NCBI GenBank assembly: GCA_003971905.1 | Contig: RSEE01000004.1 | Span: 62,001 to 126,000 of the forward strand | From: Moniliella sp. 'wahieum' | Taxonomy: Eukaryota > Basidiomycota > Moniliellomycetes > Moniliellales > Moniliellaceae | Direction of reading: 5' to 3' | Length of the DNA stretch: 64,000 nt | Shown here: piece by piece, positions 24,463 to 36,900 of the stretch | How the letters are laid out: every line of letters begins with the position of its first letter | Position numbering within the stretch: position 1 is the first letter of the stretch | Position numbers and translations under genes: made by a program | The notes under the pieces: model-generated | Database searches by the model: none | What the model saw: only the letters and a program-made list of their open reading frames with translations | Told to the model about the DNA's origin: nothing

Positions 24463-24499
24463 CACGTGATGCGTGACATGTGGCATGTGTGATGCTTGA
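24463..24499. repeat. TGA-N4 heptad array in the RNF10-like/PEX10 promoter
   Basis: TGA at 24467 and 24474, then TGG, then TGA at 24490 and 24497, separate TGCG, CATG, CATG and TGCT. It lies about midway between the two divergent start codons. Confidence 0.85.
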
Positions 24500-24674
24500 C
24501 AGGCGCTTGCCCCGATCCATCGTCCTGCGTCCCCCGACGCCGACTTTTTGAAACGGATTGAGCGGGGCAGGGTGCTTGTGTTGCATGCTGCTCCTGCCCC
24601 ACACAGCACTTGATATTCACCTCCACTCCATCCCCGGCCCTTGTCCGCCCCCCACGTCGGACCGACCGGCAGCC

Positions 24675-26116
24675 ATGGCAGCGGAGCCCCGCCCTCTGTT
24701 TACTTTCTTGCCCTCCAGCCAGCCCGAAGTGGTGCGGGCGTTTGAGAAGGACGCATACTACGCCGCCCACTATGTCCGTGCATTGCGCGAGGCTCTCCGG
24801 ACCCTCCTGGGCCCCCGATTCCTGGCCGCCCTGGGCGGGGGGAGACTATCGCTGCCCTGGGCACAGCCGCGTATATGCTCCTGTCCACCGCCAGTGCCGA
24901 TCTGCCTGCATCTGCGCCCCGCTCCTCGGCTCCCAGCGTAGGCGAGGAGTACGTCGGGGCCCTGGCGGTGGAACAAGGTGTTCGCCCCGCAACATGGCGT
25001 CGTCGGGCGCTATGGGCGCTGGCCCAATCCCTCTTGCCGTTTCTGGCATTGAGGGTGTATGGTGCATTCACGCGCCGGGCCGACTTGTTAATTATGCGCC
25101 GTACGCAAGCCCTGGCACGTGCTCGCGCACGCTGGGCTGCTCGTCTCCCACCTTCCCAGCGGATGGAGGCCTTTGCCCTCGCCGCTCGTTCAGACGATCC
25201 TACGATCGACTCGTTCAGCCACGATGTTGAGTCCATCCTCGCTTCTCTTCCCGAGGGAACGCAACCAGTCCCGACAGATCGCTGGCTTCGTATCTTGGTC
25301 CGGCTACGGACTCTCCTACCGTCAGTGAGCCGCTTGCAATCCCTCGCGACTCACTTGAGCGCCCTCCACCTAGCGATCTTTTACCTCAATGGCAAATACT
25401 ATACTTGGGGACAAAGGTTTTGGGGGGTTCGCTTTCTCTCGGCTGCCTCCATGGGCCGGCAACCTAGACCGGGGGAACGACCATTCTTATGCGTTGTTGG
25501 GAGTGCTTCTTCTGATCCAATTGGTCGTCAAGGCCCTTCGCTCCCTTCCTCTCTTCCGTTTGCTTCGTACTGCTGCGGTCCACGCGGGGCTGCTACGGTC
25601 CAAAAAGGAAGGCGTTTTGTCGGCGTTGGAATCGGGGAGAAACGGATGTCATCGCCATCGAAGGCGAACGGTACACAATCCAACATGGGGCTGCTGTGCG
25701 ACTGGGTCCCTCGCATGCTGACCCCGAAACACTTCTTGCGCTCCAGAAAGAAGGGGAGGAGACAAGGGGCCAGCCGGGGAAGGAAGGGGGAAGGTGCCGG
25801 TGGTACCGCTCAGTTTCCCCGACCCCGGTGGAACCTTGTGGCCCCAGTTGGAACCAGCCGATGTGGACCAAGAGAAGAAAGCCTGCAAGCGGCACAAGAG
25901 AGGGCACAGGACTTGGCGCATCAGGCGGAGGAGACGCTTCGCTGTACACTCTGCATGGACCGGCGGGTACCACAAGTAGGCACGAGTGCTGTGCTCGAGT
26001 GCGGACATGTGTTTGATTGGGACTGCATTGTTGGCTGGGCGCGCGAAAAGTCAGAATGCCCACTTTGTCGCCAGTCCATCGCTCCCCAGCGCATCTGGCC
26101 CGTATACAACCTATAA
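24675..26116 (+). CDS. PEX10: Peroxisome biogenesis factor 10 (RING E3 ligase)
   Basis: Pex10 forms, with Pex2 and Pex12, the peroxisomal retrotranslocation channel and E3 complex that ubiquitinates Pex5. The start at 24675 reads MAAEPRPLFTFLPSSQPEVV, then AFEKDAYYAAHYVRALREAL and LLGPRFLAAL, the N-terminal Pex10 signature. GEEYVGALAVEQG, the helix-rich middle and a membrane segment HSYALLGVLLLIQLVVKALR follow. The C-terminal RING is CTLCMDRR...VLECGHVFDWDCI then CPLCRQ, and the protein ends IWPVYNL. Shifts near 24840, 25440 and 25720 break the frame. The length of about 460 codons is somewhat above the usual 320-420. Confidence 0.87.
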
Positions 26117-27397
26117 TGTGACTGTGGAGCTACAATGGCGCATCCAGGTCCATATCCACGTCTACATTCACGTCCACATTCACGACCATATCTACGACCA
26201 CAACTACGTCCGCATCCCCACCCGCACCCACAATCGTTTGCGGGGCATAATACAACACTCAGTACAATAAAAAGCTTGAAATAGAAAGACTATAGCAGGA
26301 TGCCTGCGTTTAGTCCTGCCTAGAGACCCGTATAAACTACTGTGATAGTTTACAGTTCCATACTCACCCTTCCATAATGTACGTGCTATTAGACTTGGGA
26401 AGACTAAAGCGGCCCATGACACCCACGTGCATGACCTAACGGCTATATATACGACGCCTCTGAAACGCCAAGAAATAGAATTGCATCGGCGGCTCAAGCA
26501 GTCGGATTGTGAGAAGAGCGCCAAGTCCCACTGAAGGGACTCGCCCGAGATTCGTCCTTCCTCCCAGCGACCATGACGACACGAGAGCAGGGCACCAGCA
26601 AGACGGTGAGAAAGATGTTTTGATCGCTGGAAAGAACTGGCTGAAACAGCTCCATGGAGATTGTTCGTCAGGTGCTCCCATGTTCGCTATGCTACTCATC
26701 GATTCATCCCTATATATACCACAAGGCTTGCGCTCCATTCGGGTCGGGTTGGAATATGATGACGAGAACCAGAGGGCCCTGACCAGCTGGCGATGCCATT
26801 CACCTCCTGATTGGGTGGACGTGAGTTGACAGGAAACACGGATGAATGGGCGCTCAGCGCCCCCCTAGAACGAGCAAAGCGCTTTTGTTGTCCCTGTTTC
26901 GGTTTGGCAAATGCTACGGATTCGGTGGCGGTACAGATAGATAGATCAACTAGCGAAGTCAAATAGGAGAGCCAGCAGGTGGCGGCATTGCGCAATGTTG
27001 GAAGATGAGATGCATGTGACCATCGTCACATGCAGCGCGCCAGGAAATACCTGGCATACCTTTCTCACTCAGTACCGAAAGTACTCCCAAAAGTCAAAGA
27101 TAGAACAAGGCACGAAACACACCGCCCCAGCACCTTCACCACTTCAGCGCCGCCTCAGCAGGCTTCAGCGCCTTCAGCCCGGCAGTCAGTGCCCTCAGCG
27201 GCGACACAAGATATAGGTAAGGGTCTACCTGTATATATATACCGGAAGTGTTCAACCAGATGGCGGCTGAAACGCCCACTGACTCAGCAAGGCTCAGCTC
27301 CTAACGCTGAGAGCGCTGAGTCCCTGGGCAGCCGAAGCGCTAACGGACCGAAGGTAGTAGCCAATTTTCTGAACCAGCCAGTACTGCGTTACTTGCT
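26117..27397. other. Long intergenic region, left part
   Basis: No gene is recognisable. At about 26142-26220 an imperfect CCAYATCTACR-like repetition (words such as CCACATTCACG) occurs just after PEX10. The part at 27100-27340 has several CTCAGC/GCTGAG words. Confidence 0.45.
26142..26220. repeat. Imperfect purine-poor short repeats after PEX10
   Basis: About 80 bp made of variants of CCAYATCYACG and CCACATTCACG, a degenerate tandem repeat of about 12 bp in the PEX10 3' region. Confidence 0.6.
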
Positions 27398-27450
27398 TGA
27401 AGCTTGATGCCTCAAGCTCTTGGCGCTTGTCGATGATCGATGAAGCTTGA
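27398..27450. repeat. Two mixed TGA-N4 heptad clusters
   Basis: At 27398-27418, TGA, AGCT, TGA and TGCC are followed by an inverted TCA-AGCT. At 27430-27450, TCGA, TCGA and AGCT are each followed by TGA with exact 7-bp spacing, so one array contains two different palindromes. Confidence 0.93.
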
Positions 27451-27575
27451 CCTTTCTCGGGCGGGGTCTTGCATCCTGAGCGACTAGAGACCCGAACATG
27501 GATGATCGATCAGACACGGCCAATGGTATAACCAGTAACCGGAGCAATCGAGTATAGCATTATCGAGGAGCCGGG

Positions 27576-27589
27576 AGCTTGAAGCTTGA
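27576..27589. repeat. TGA-AGCT heptads, two units
   Basis: AGCT-TGA twice in tandem, followed by AGCA. Confidence 0.9.
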
Positions 27590-28127
27590 AGCAGGGAATC
27601 CCACCAGGCTGTTGGGCCGGTGGGGCGTTGGGGCGTGTGCGGGCAGGCTGGCCAGACAGTACGCGTGTGGAGGGCGGCGGGGATGTGAAGGAGATCGCCA
27701 ATGCACATCGCGATGGCGGGGCCGAGGATCGGGAGTGGAGGAGCGGCCGAGATCCCGCGGAACACGCGGGGCGGAATCACCTGCCCAGACCCCGACCGCT
27801 GAGGGCGAACCTTGGCTGGCTGGGCCGCTGAGCCTCAGCCGCGGCAGGCGCTCGGCGCCCGCACGCGGCCAGTGTTGGGCGCACATGCACGTCCCCGCCG
27901 TCTCCGACATGCCAGTGCATGGCGCCGCACGGGGGCAGCGCTGTGTCTCGCCGGGCGAACGCACGGAGGCACGGGGCCAGTGCGGGGTGTCTGGGCGGGG
28001 GCTAGCCAAGGGCAGGCACACTGGGCTGGCGCCGCCCTGCGCAGCCTCAGCCGCACTCGCCGCACTCAGCCGCACTCAGCAGCACGCCGTACTCAGCAGC
28101 ACTGCCACCGCGGCACGATAAATACCG
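27590..28127. other. GC-rich block upstream of the bZIP gene
   Basis: A GC-rich stretch with CGCACTCAGC-like repetition at about 28045-28100. Its long open frames on both strands have no recognisable protein, so I treat it as promoter/5' UTR. Confidence 0.45.
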
Positions 28128-30253
28128 ATGACCTCATCCGGCCCTGCCGCAGCCCTCGCCAGCGTCATCGGCACCGCCATCCGCACCCACATCGACGGCA
28201 TCGTCCGCAACGTCGTCATCCACGCGCACCCTTCCCGTCCTTCCTGCCGCAGCCACCATCACTCGCCCGCACCCGCTGGCCCCTCCCGCCCCTCCTCCCA
28301 TGGGTTCGTCTTCCGCCCATCGTTCGTTGACCTCATCTCTGCTGAACCGCTCGCTGACCTCTGACTTCATTGCCCTCTTCGTCGTCACCTTCGTCATCTG
28401 TGTGCTCTGCTCTCTGTTGCCCGGCGCTGCACTGTGCTCTGCTGTGGTTCCTGCCTTTGCTGTATGCACGCTATGCCATATCTCCACCCTCGTCACCCCC
28501 ACGCCTCTGCGCTGGCCCACAGCAGACTCCGACGCACGCCGGCGCGTGCCTCGCGCCTCGAGCTTGAGCCCAACCCCTTTGAGGTCTCCTTCAAGTCCCC
28601 CGCGACGTCTAGCCAAAATCTGTCTGGCTCGCCTTCCAGTCAGAACCCTGCCGCCGAGGCGCGTCCGCGGTCGCGCTCCCCCTCGGCTGCGCCTCGCCCG
28701 ACCTCGCCGGCCCGTGACACGCACAAACAAGACGCGTCCAACGCGTCCAACCCCAAGGCCGACTCGGCCTCGAGCCCCGCACGTGGTCCTGCACAGAGTG
28801 ACGCAGCTGGCAGTCCCCCTGGTTCGACGGGAGCATCCAAAAGTCTACCGGGCATAACTGCCCTTACCTCTCCCTCTGACGGGAACAACCCGTTCAACTG
28901 GGTCACTTCCTCTCTTCGCGACGGACCCTTGAGTCCGGCGATGCTTGGGGCGCCCTCAGTGTCTCAGCAAGGGTTTGACGTGTCCGCCTTCCGTACCGGC
29001 CTCTACTCCCGACTTGTCCAACTTCAAGACGGGTCTGACCCCTCTGGGCCCGGAATGAGCTTGCCCCCCACCAGCCCCAACACCGCTGCGTTTCTTGCTA
29101 TTGTCTCTTCCAACGGCGCCGCCAACGTTCATTCGGGCACGGTGAATGCCAACACTGGCATGCTCAGTATTTCAGCTAACCCTGCTACCGGCTCCAGCGC
29201 ACCGGGTACGTTGACCCCCAACACGCTCAACGCCCTGACCAACGCCATGTCGGACTCCCAAGCTCCGACAGACTACTTTTCCGGACGCGGTTCTGGTTCA
29301 GGTTCTACGTCTGCTGGACCCAGTGACGGCCAGGATCGCGTCTGCGCAACTCGATCGTTCCTGACGAGTTGGAGGGACAGCCAAACAACGTTAGTCCTCA
29401 GCTTATGCAGGCTCCACCTGGTCCGGACCAACGGCCCAACCCTTCTTCCGACCATTCGGCCGCACCGGGACTGTACCTTCTTAGCCAGGCTCACCACGAA
29501 CTGTCCAAACGTGATGCACTTAACCCTACCCAAGTCCAAGCCAAGAGCAGCGCTCGTGGTAGCACCAAGCGCAAAAAGGCCAGCCCCACCACGAGTGCTG
29601 CTGACCAAGCCGAGAGCGGGCGGAGCAAAAGTCGTTCTGCTGCTCCGGCCAAGCGGGCACGTACGGAGACCAAGCGGGGCCGAGGCAAGGCGTCGGTTGC
29701 CAAAGAGGAGGAAGGCAGTGGCGAGTCGGATCCTCCTGGTTCTCCTTCCCAAACCGCCGACAACGACGAGGAGAAGCGCAAACTCTTCTTGGAGCGTAAT
29801 CGGCAAGCAGCACTCAAGTGCCGACAGCGGAAGAAGGCATGGCTTCAAACTCTCCAACAAACTGCCGAGGAGCTGCGACGCGAAAACGAATCGCTCACGT
29901 CAACCGTGGGGGTGCTGAAGCAAGAAATTGGGTACCTTCGTGCCCAATTGGTGCAACAAAATGCAGTTGGTGGGGGCGCGAACCCGGCGGGCGCTACGGT
30001 ACAGGAGCAGCAGGCGCAAGCTCAGGCGCAAGCCCAGGCGCAGGCACAAGCTCAGGCACAGGCGCAGGCACACGCCCCTGCGTCCCTTGGGCCACCAGGG
30101 AACTACCTCCCCCCGCTTGGCAGGCCAATGTTCCCTCCCACCCGGGGCCTGGAGGCGGGAGGTTACCCGTATGGCGCCATCCCACCTCCCCCGCCACCAA
30201 GTTTTGTACCCGCAGGTATGGCTGTGGATGGCAAGAAAATTGACGTGCAATGA
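28128..30253 (+). CDS. bZIP transcription factor, Atf1/CREB-like
   Basis: A nuclear DNA-binding regulator of the Atf1 type, commonly a target of the stress MAP kinase. The block LELEPNPFEVSFKSP near 28560, then GITALTSPSDGNNPFNWV and SLRDGPLSPAMLG, resemble the N-terminal activation motifs of Atf1-like factors. The bZIP is EEKRKLFLERNRQAALKCRQ then RKKAWLQTLQQ; its basic region has the N-x7-R signature (NRQAALKCR). A leucine zipper follows to about residue LRAQLVQQN. After it comes a (Gln-Ala) repeat tract and a Pro-rich tail ending KKIDVQ. A shift lies near 29370. The true N-terminus is uncertain: the ATG at 28128 precedes a frame that stops at 28364, so an intron or shift must lie in between. 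Confidence 0.78.
30003..30076 (+). repeat. Gln-Ala coding hexanucleotide repeat
   Basis: About twelve CAG/CAA-GCx hexamers encode a Gln-Ala dipeptide tract just after the leucine zipper. Confidence 0.9.
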
Positions 30254-30900
30254 GGTGGACGAGCCTGCCTGCTTCATTGTCCCCATTCTGTTTGGTTCCT
30301 TTAGCCAGGCCACTGCGCTGGCTGTTCCCTGTTGTCACCTTTTGATTATTTTCGTTACTGTTCTTATGGATCCAGATGTTTGTGTGTGTCAATATACGGT
30401 GTCGATACGATGTTTCGATCTGCAAAACCTTTTGTTGTCTCCAGTGTGCTTTCGTCTGGAACTGTATATTTGTTTTGGGCACAAACTTGGAACAGTTGCT
30501 GCATGTCTCTCCATCTGTTCATGTAACTTCCGGCGAAGGTGAGGCCAGGGCGGAGAGCTTATATAGGAGGCAAATCCACGGCGGAAGCGCACGCTGACCT
30601 CTTGGATATGAGGTTTTGGGGGAGAAAGCGGGGCTCATACATAACTGATAGCTTCTTTGAACCTTGACGTGGGCACAGTTCGCTTACTGTCTATCTGTCT
30701 TTCTGCCAAACCATTCCACCCCTCTGCGAGTTTTGAACGTTAATACCAGTATATTGACCCGTTTTCCTTGACCGCGCTGCCTGAGCCATGGGCCATGGGC
30801 CATGAAGCGCATGACGAGCAATCATCAACCTTCCCCCTACTGCGCTTTGCAGCCTTTAAAAAGGTTGTACCAATAAACATGCGACATGGACGTATCCTAG
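30254..30900. other. Convergent intergenic region bZIP / CCH1
   Basis: About 650 bp. At 30787-30812 ATGG and GCC alternate at 7-bp spacing (GCCATGG-like units), a relative of the TGA-N4 arrays. A short A/T hairpin-like CCTTTAAAAAGG is at about 30852. No gene. Confidence 0.5.
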
Positions 30901-33900
30901 CTACTGATCTTGAGGCCGCGCTTCCATTTGCGCTAAAGACGCACTAGGTGTTTCGCGGCGATAGGTGTTGGGTCGACGGCGCACCGAGCTTTCGCCGCCG
31001 AGGGGCGCGTTGCGTCCCTCCACAGGTGACACTGACGCCGACGTGTCTGAGCTCGGTTTCCCACTAGCCTGATCACCCCCAGGCTCGCGATCCGATCCGC
31101 TATCGTCCTCTCGTTCGGCAATGACCGGACCCGTGAGCGACATACGGCCCAGAACGCTGGCCCATTGCGAGCCTTCAAATCGATCGAGTGTATCAAGCCT
31201 TCGGGCGACGCGGGGGGGTGGAGCTTCAGCGGGACCAAGTTCATCCAGGGTGGCGGCTGGCGGCGAGGTGGTAAGGTCGAGGGTGACCATCGCTTCGGGC
31301 GAAGCAGTGTGAAGCGTCTGTGTGCTGTTTTCCCGCTCCGACAGATGTGGCAATTCCAACGTTGACTCGTGGGAGATGGGTGACGAGCCCATCCGTTGCC
31401 ATGCCGACGTGGACGTCTCCGTGATGGGGGAAAGCGCCGGAATAGCGTCCTCGCTTGATTCGGAGGGTAAGATGGGGACCAGTTGCAAGGGCGGTCGATT
31501 CCCAGTAGCGGGTCTTGAGTGACGGTGACTTCCAATGGTACCGTCCCAACAGAAGGGGCGAGGTTCAACGCCTCTTCTCGTTGCCGAGCACGGCGCTGGG
31601 CCAGGAAGTGTTTACGCATGTAGGAAGTATGGAGGATACCCTTGACCCGCTCGAGGGAGATGCGACGTTCAATGAGCTCCAGTTGGGCTTTACGTTGCAC
31701 CAGGCCCGACACCTCCAACGCTTGTACCTCCGTGACCAACTTGTACGAGGCAAGGATAAGCAAGACTTGGTTGAAGGAGATGCCACGCTTCTCTTCATCG
31801 GGCGAACTCTGCTCGTACGCAATGAGCATCTCTTGGTAGATGCGGTTGAACCGGTGTCGCCGCCGCCTCACGTCTTCCACATCGATCGCGTTAAGACAGG
31901 AATGCAGTGCTGTAAGGTTAACCTCTTTCGACGCAGCTGGGTTAACGACGGGATGGCGCTTCCGCTGGAACAGCCCCGTCACTGTTCTGCCAGATCCGCC
32001 TGTCCGTGCCGTCCCACCGGTTCTACGCGAACCCCCAGTTCGAGCCGATCGAAGCGAGGCGGCATCCGACGGAGTGGTAAAGCAGCTGGCCATGATGGAC
32101 GGCACACTCATCTCGCCCCCGTAAATCTTGACATCCAACGCACCTGTAAGGCGATGAAGGAAAGGGACAATCTGCTGTCGACGAAGCATGCCCGTGCGGT
32201 GTGTGTCAAAGTCGGCCCAAGTAGACTTGAACTGGCGCATTTGCCGACGCGTAAGAAGATTTGCCGCCCAAGTGGAATACGTAGGAAAAGTTTTCGACAA
32301 CGGTACCGGTGAACATGTTAAGGAAGATGTACATCGAGATGATGTTCCACGAGATGAAGAGGAACAGTGCCCAGCCGGGGCTGCCACAGTCTGAGAGCAA
32401 GTAGCTGTCGTTCGGAAGACAGAGAGGTACACCCATGCTGTAGTCGTGCATGTACTGGTTCCAGTTTTCCCCTGTCGACATCATAATGAGGAAGACAATT
32501 GCGTTCCCCAGCGAGGGAAGTTCTTGCGGTAGGTCTCGTTCGGCCCCCAGCGTGTCAGACCAAAGATCTCCATCATCATCAGTCCCCAGACAAGGAAAAG
32601 GACTGTCCAAAGGGCAAAGATGGAGATGAAATGTGGCAGGCTCACTGCGGCCGTGCGGAAGAGCTGGTTAAGACTGTCTACCCGCTGGACCAACTTGAAG
32701 CACACTGCGCAAACAAAGAACTTTTGTGCATCTCGTGCACGGTAGTTGCCCACGTCGGCAAAGAGGATCGAAGTGCACACTAGCACACCAGTAATCGTCG
32801 CCACGTCGAACCAGTTCCACCAATTCAGAACATATGCCCGGCCCCCTAAACCAATGAGGTGGGTAAGCGTCTCGACCAAGAGCATGATTGCGACAAAGAG
32901 GTAGAATCCGTCTGCACCGTTTCAACACAGTCAGTCCTTCTGTCCAACAAAACATCTCAGAACCAAGGAATCGTCACGTACATCGAGTAAAATCGGCAAA
33001 ATAGGGCTGGCCATACGCGTCCGTCATAAGCACAATGACGTTGAGGGTATAACTGAAGGTAAAGATGCGGTTGAACCAACCGTCTTTACGGACCGAACGA
33101 TCAAAGCACCACCGCCGGAAAGGGTGAGACGGACGACGGATCGGGCGCTTGGCCGGCCTTTGCCTTGCAATGAGACGTTTGAGGTCGATCCACTGACGCT
33201 GTTCGGTGGTCAAGTATGCCGTACCAGAGAGCGTGCGGAAGTTCTCGATAATCACACTGACAAAGAGCGTCAAAACAATGACAGCTCCGACCAAATTGTA
33301 GAAGACAAAGAGGGCATTGACGGGGGTGCTCCCGGCTGTAGCTGACGATCTCTACCAGCGATGGACATGGAGGTGAGCATCACGTCGATCCAGCCTAAAG
33401 AAGCCGTGTAATGTGTCAGAGTCAAATCACTCAGCCGAAAGTAAGGAGAAAAAACGTACCTTCCAGACTGACAATCTCAAAGAGAATCAGCAGAGCCGAA
33501 TGGAAGTTGTCGAATGAATACTTCGATCCCTGGGTGGGGTTGGCCCACGTACGCGGGGCGAGGAAGGTCCAAGAACCAACGGGGCTAGCCAAGTACTCGC
33601 CCTGGCATTGGTGCTTGAAGAGCATGTCTTCCGATGTGTCGTTGCACGAGTAGAGCATACCAGCAAAGAGATTCTGTCCCCAAATGGCAAAGGGGATGAT
33701 GTACAAGACGGCCAAAAGAGAAGCCTGAATCATACGCTGAATGCCCTTGCCAAACAGGTGCTCACAAGTAAGACGGATGTGCTTGGACAAGCTGATGAAG
33801 CGGAGGGGACGGAAAGCACGCGATGCACGCGCCACTCGATTCTCCCCCGCCGTCATGTTGACAGCATGGTCGCGACCACCACAAGATCCATAATGTTCCA

Positions 33901-36900
33901 CCCGTTCATCAGATACGCGTTGGGAGTGAAAACCAGTCCGTCAGCAATTACCTTGAGCACAATCTCCACCAGGAAAAGAATGGTGAGGAGCGCATCGACA
34001 AAGTAAAACCAAGGTCGTTTTCCCAGTGTGCCGCTGTGAGTCTGCATGTACTGCTTGCGATAGGTTGGAGTGGCAAACCCAGCAATCGAGACGGAAGCGA
34101 CAATGGAGCAAATCAAGATGAAGCGGTACGTTTGGTGAGCAAACTTATTGGTGCGACGGCCAAAGATGCGTTCCCCATAGGAAGGAGAGACGATCGACTG
34201 GCACACTCGGCGAATCGGACTGCGGTTCGAGAAGAGCCAGAGCGTTTTGTCATACGAAGGGTAGCGGTTGAGGAACAGCATCATCTCCCGCTTGGGATCG
34301 TTGCGTACCCGTTCCTGGTACTCAGCATCGATGGTGGCTTGCGAAACGGGTTCGTTTACAACCAGTCCCAGGTCGGTACGAGTACGAGCAATCCCGCGTC
34401 GCACAGCGTCACTGTCTCCTTCTTGCGGGGGGAGTCATTTCCGTACCGATCCAGGTCGAAATCCATCACGGTGGCCGGCCAAGAGATGTGTTTGTGCCCT
34501 CCACCGGCAGAGGGCGCCTCGTCCGTGGGAAGGTCCAGTCCTGGATCCGAAGCATCAGGAGGGGTGCCCGTAAAGGAGTGAGGACGCAAATTCCAACTTG
34601 TACTCCTCCTCGCGATGGACAAACCAAAAATTTTCATCTTCTGCCATGCACGCACAACGTCGTTCTTGAACATCGTGTACAACGTCTCAACCATCGTCAT
34701 AGAGTGTCGTTGCGGAACGACTTGGCCTAGCTCTCGTAGCCTTTCGTCCTGCTGTTCCAGTTGGAATTGCTTCCAGCGGTACATGTACGGACTGAACCGA
34801 CCAAGGAATGAGTTTTGAGGGTGAGGGGCCATGGCCATTTTTTGTGCCCATCGGGGTCCAAAAGACCCTTGCTCTTTTTGGAGAGGTATTCCTGCACTTG
34901 CTGCCAACGTCGATCGCTCTCGGCAATAGTGAAGTTCTCGTTGATCACCGCGATGAACATCTGGAGAAGAATAAAGTTGGCAAAAAAGAACCAGGCGCAA
35001 AGGATGATCCCCGACACAACGTCTTGCTTGTACTGCTGGGTGCTGGACAATACGTTCCACAAGGGATCCGTCCAGTTTTCCGAAGAAAAAATCTGATACA
35101 TGCCCAAGAAGCTGTTGTAGATCGACTTGAATGTGACCGACGACTCGAGCCCATCGCTGCTACTACTCCTCCTCCACATCGCCCCGTAGGAGCTGGACGA
35201 TGACAAGGGACGAGAGTCCCACCATGAGGAGGAGAAATGATCATGTTGAGCAGACCGCCACTCGAACCAAAGACGATGCCGGCCAAGTCCCGCATAAAAG
35301 GGAATACGAGGATAAAGCGGTAAAACCGCGCAAGGGAAAAGAAAGTCATCCAAGGGAACCAAGACGAATGCTTAATGCCTGGAATTTCAATGATGATCGT
35401 CATCAGGGCCAAGCAGAGGTCAACCGTGTTGCGGGTCGAGGTGAAAAACCCACGCCAGTCTCGCTGCAAAGCAAACGGGCTAGCCCGCACCACGATCTCG
35501 GCTAAAAAGTAAATTCCAAACCACAGATGAGCATCCACAGCTGTAAAGAAGAAAGGGAAACCGACGTTAGACTAAGAACGAGACACACCCCAGAAAGAGG
35601 ACGTACCGACAGTGCGATCGTTCATCTCAATCCAGCTCTTGTTGGCCTGGATCACCACGTCGGCCAAGATAACGACGATGGAGAATTGGGCACGATGGTG
35701 AGGGCGAACCAGCGATAGATCCTGAAGGCCTTACGCCGATGGCGACGGAACATGTTTTCTTCCCTCACCGAGCCCGTCCGTACCGAGCCTCCCCGCGTGG
35801 GGTTGACTTTCTCGGCAGCAAAGGCAGAGCGGTGTGTTTGGCTGGTGATCGAGGCAAACGTGTTGGAGATGACAGCGACAATCAAGTTGGCCATCCAAAA
35901 GTTGGTGATCAATAGACAAATGACAAAGAAGAGCACACACCACCCAAAGTAGTCAGCGTCCGCCATATCGTACATGGTGGTTGACCACCCATTGGCGCTC
36001 ATGACGATCATGATCTGCAATAGAGCAGCCACGATGTTGTCAAAGCTCTGCACCCCCGAGTTGGGATTTCTTCCTCAATGCACCGCTGGTTCTCGGGACA
36101 GTGGTAGCCCTTCGCAGTGGAGGACAAGAAGCCGTTGGAACGGACGAAGCCAGATAGAGTGCCGTTCATACTGTAAGCTCCACATAGATGGCCAGTTTCA
36201 ATGTCGAGTCGCCCGGCGTCGAGACATTGCTCAGCGCTGGATCCCATACACATTGACGACGGTAGCTGCTCTTGAATGCCTGGACCCCAATGATGGAAAA
36301 CATAAGCATGAAGAAAAAGGTTAGGGCAAACACTTGGCCTAGAAGCGGCATGGCCCGCTTAGTGATGACAAGATCGTTGCGGTACCACTCGTTACAGCCA
36401 ATAGACGAGCACAGCGCAACACTGACACGGCACGGAAAATGAAAATGTGTCGCGAGGGGGCATTTCAGTGTGAGTGATAGCAAAAGAAGGAGACCCAATA
36501 GCAGACGACGGCCAAAAAGTCAATTCGGTTCCACGAGTGGCGCAAGTAGGCAAATAAGGTGCTTGAGCTCGTTGAACCACAAGCGCTTGAGCAAATGGTA
36601 CAATCTCTCGCCGATTCCACAGGTACGCATCCACATCTGTCTCGCGAAAGGGACGAGAGGTAGAAGAGAGCGTGGTATCCGGGTGGATGAGAGAAGCAGA
36701 GCTTGCATTGGCCGGCGTCGTGTTGCCAGAGCTTGCGGTGGCGTTGGCGTTGGCGTACGCCTTTGGTCCTTGGGTCTTGGGCAAGGCGGGTGCCAAGGTC
36801 CCAAATTCATCCATCGTCACTACTCGAGGAGCCGAGGAGGCTGTCATAGACCAAGGTCGATCAGGGGATTGAACTCGGTTAGGACTCTCTGGACGAACAT

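Noticed and set aside
26117-28127. Remnant of a transposable element in the 2-kb gap after PEX10
   Set aside because: No terminal repeats, target duplications, reverse transcriptase or transposase motifs could be seen in any frame.
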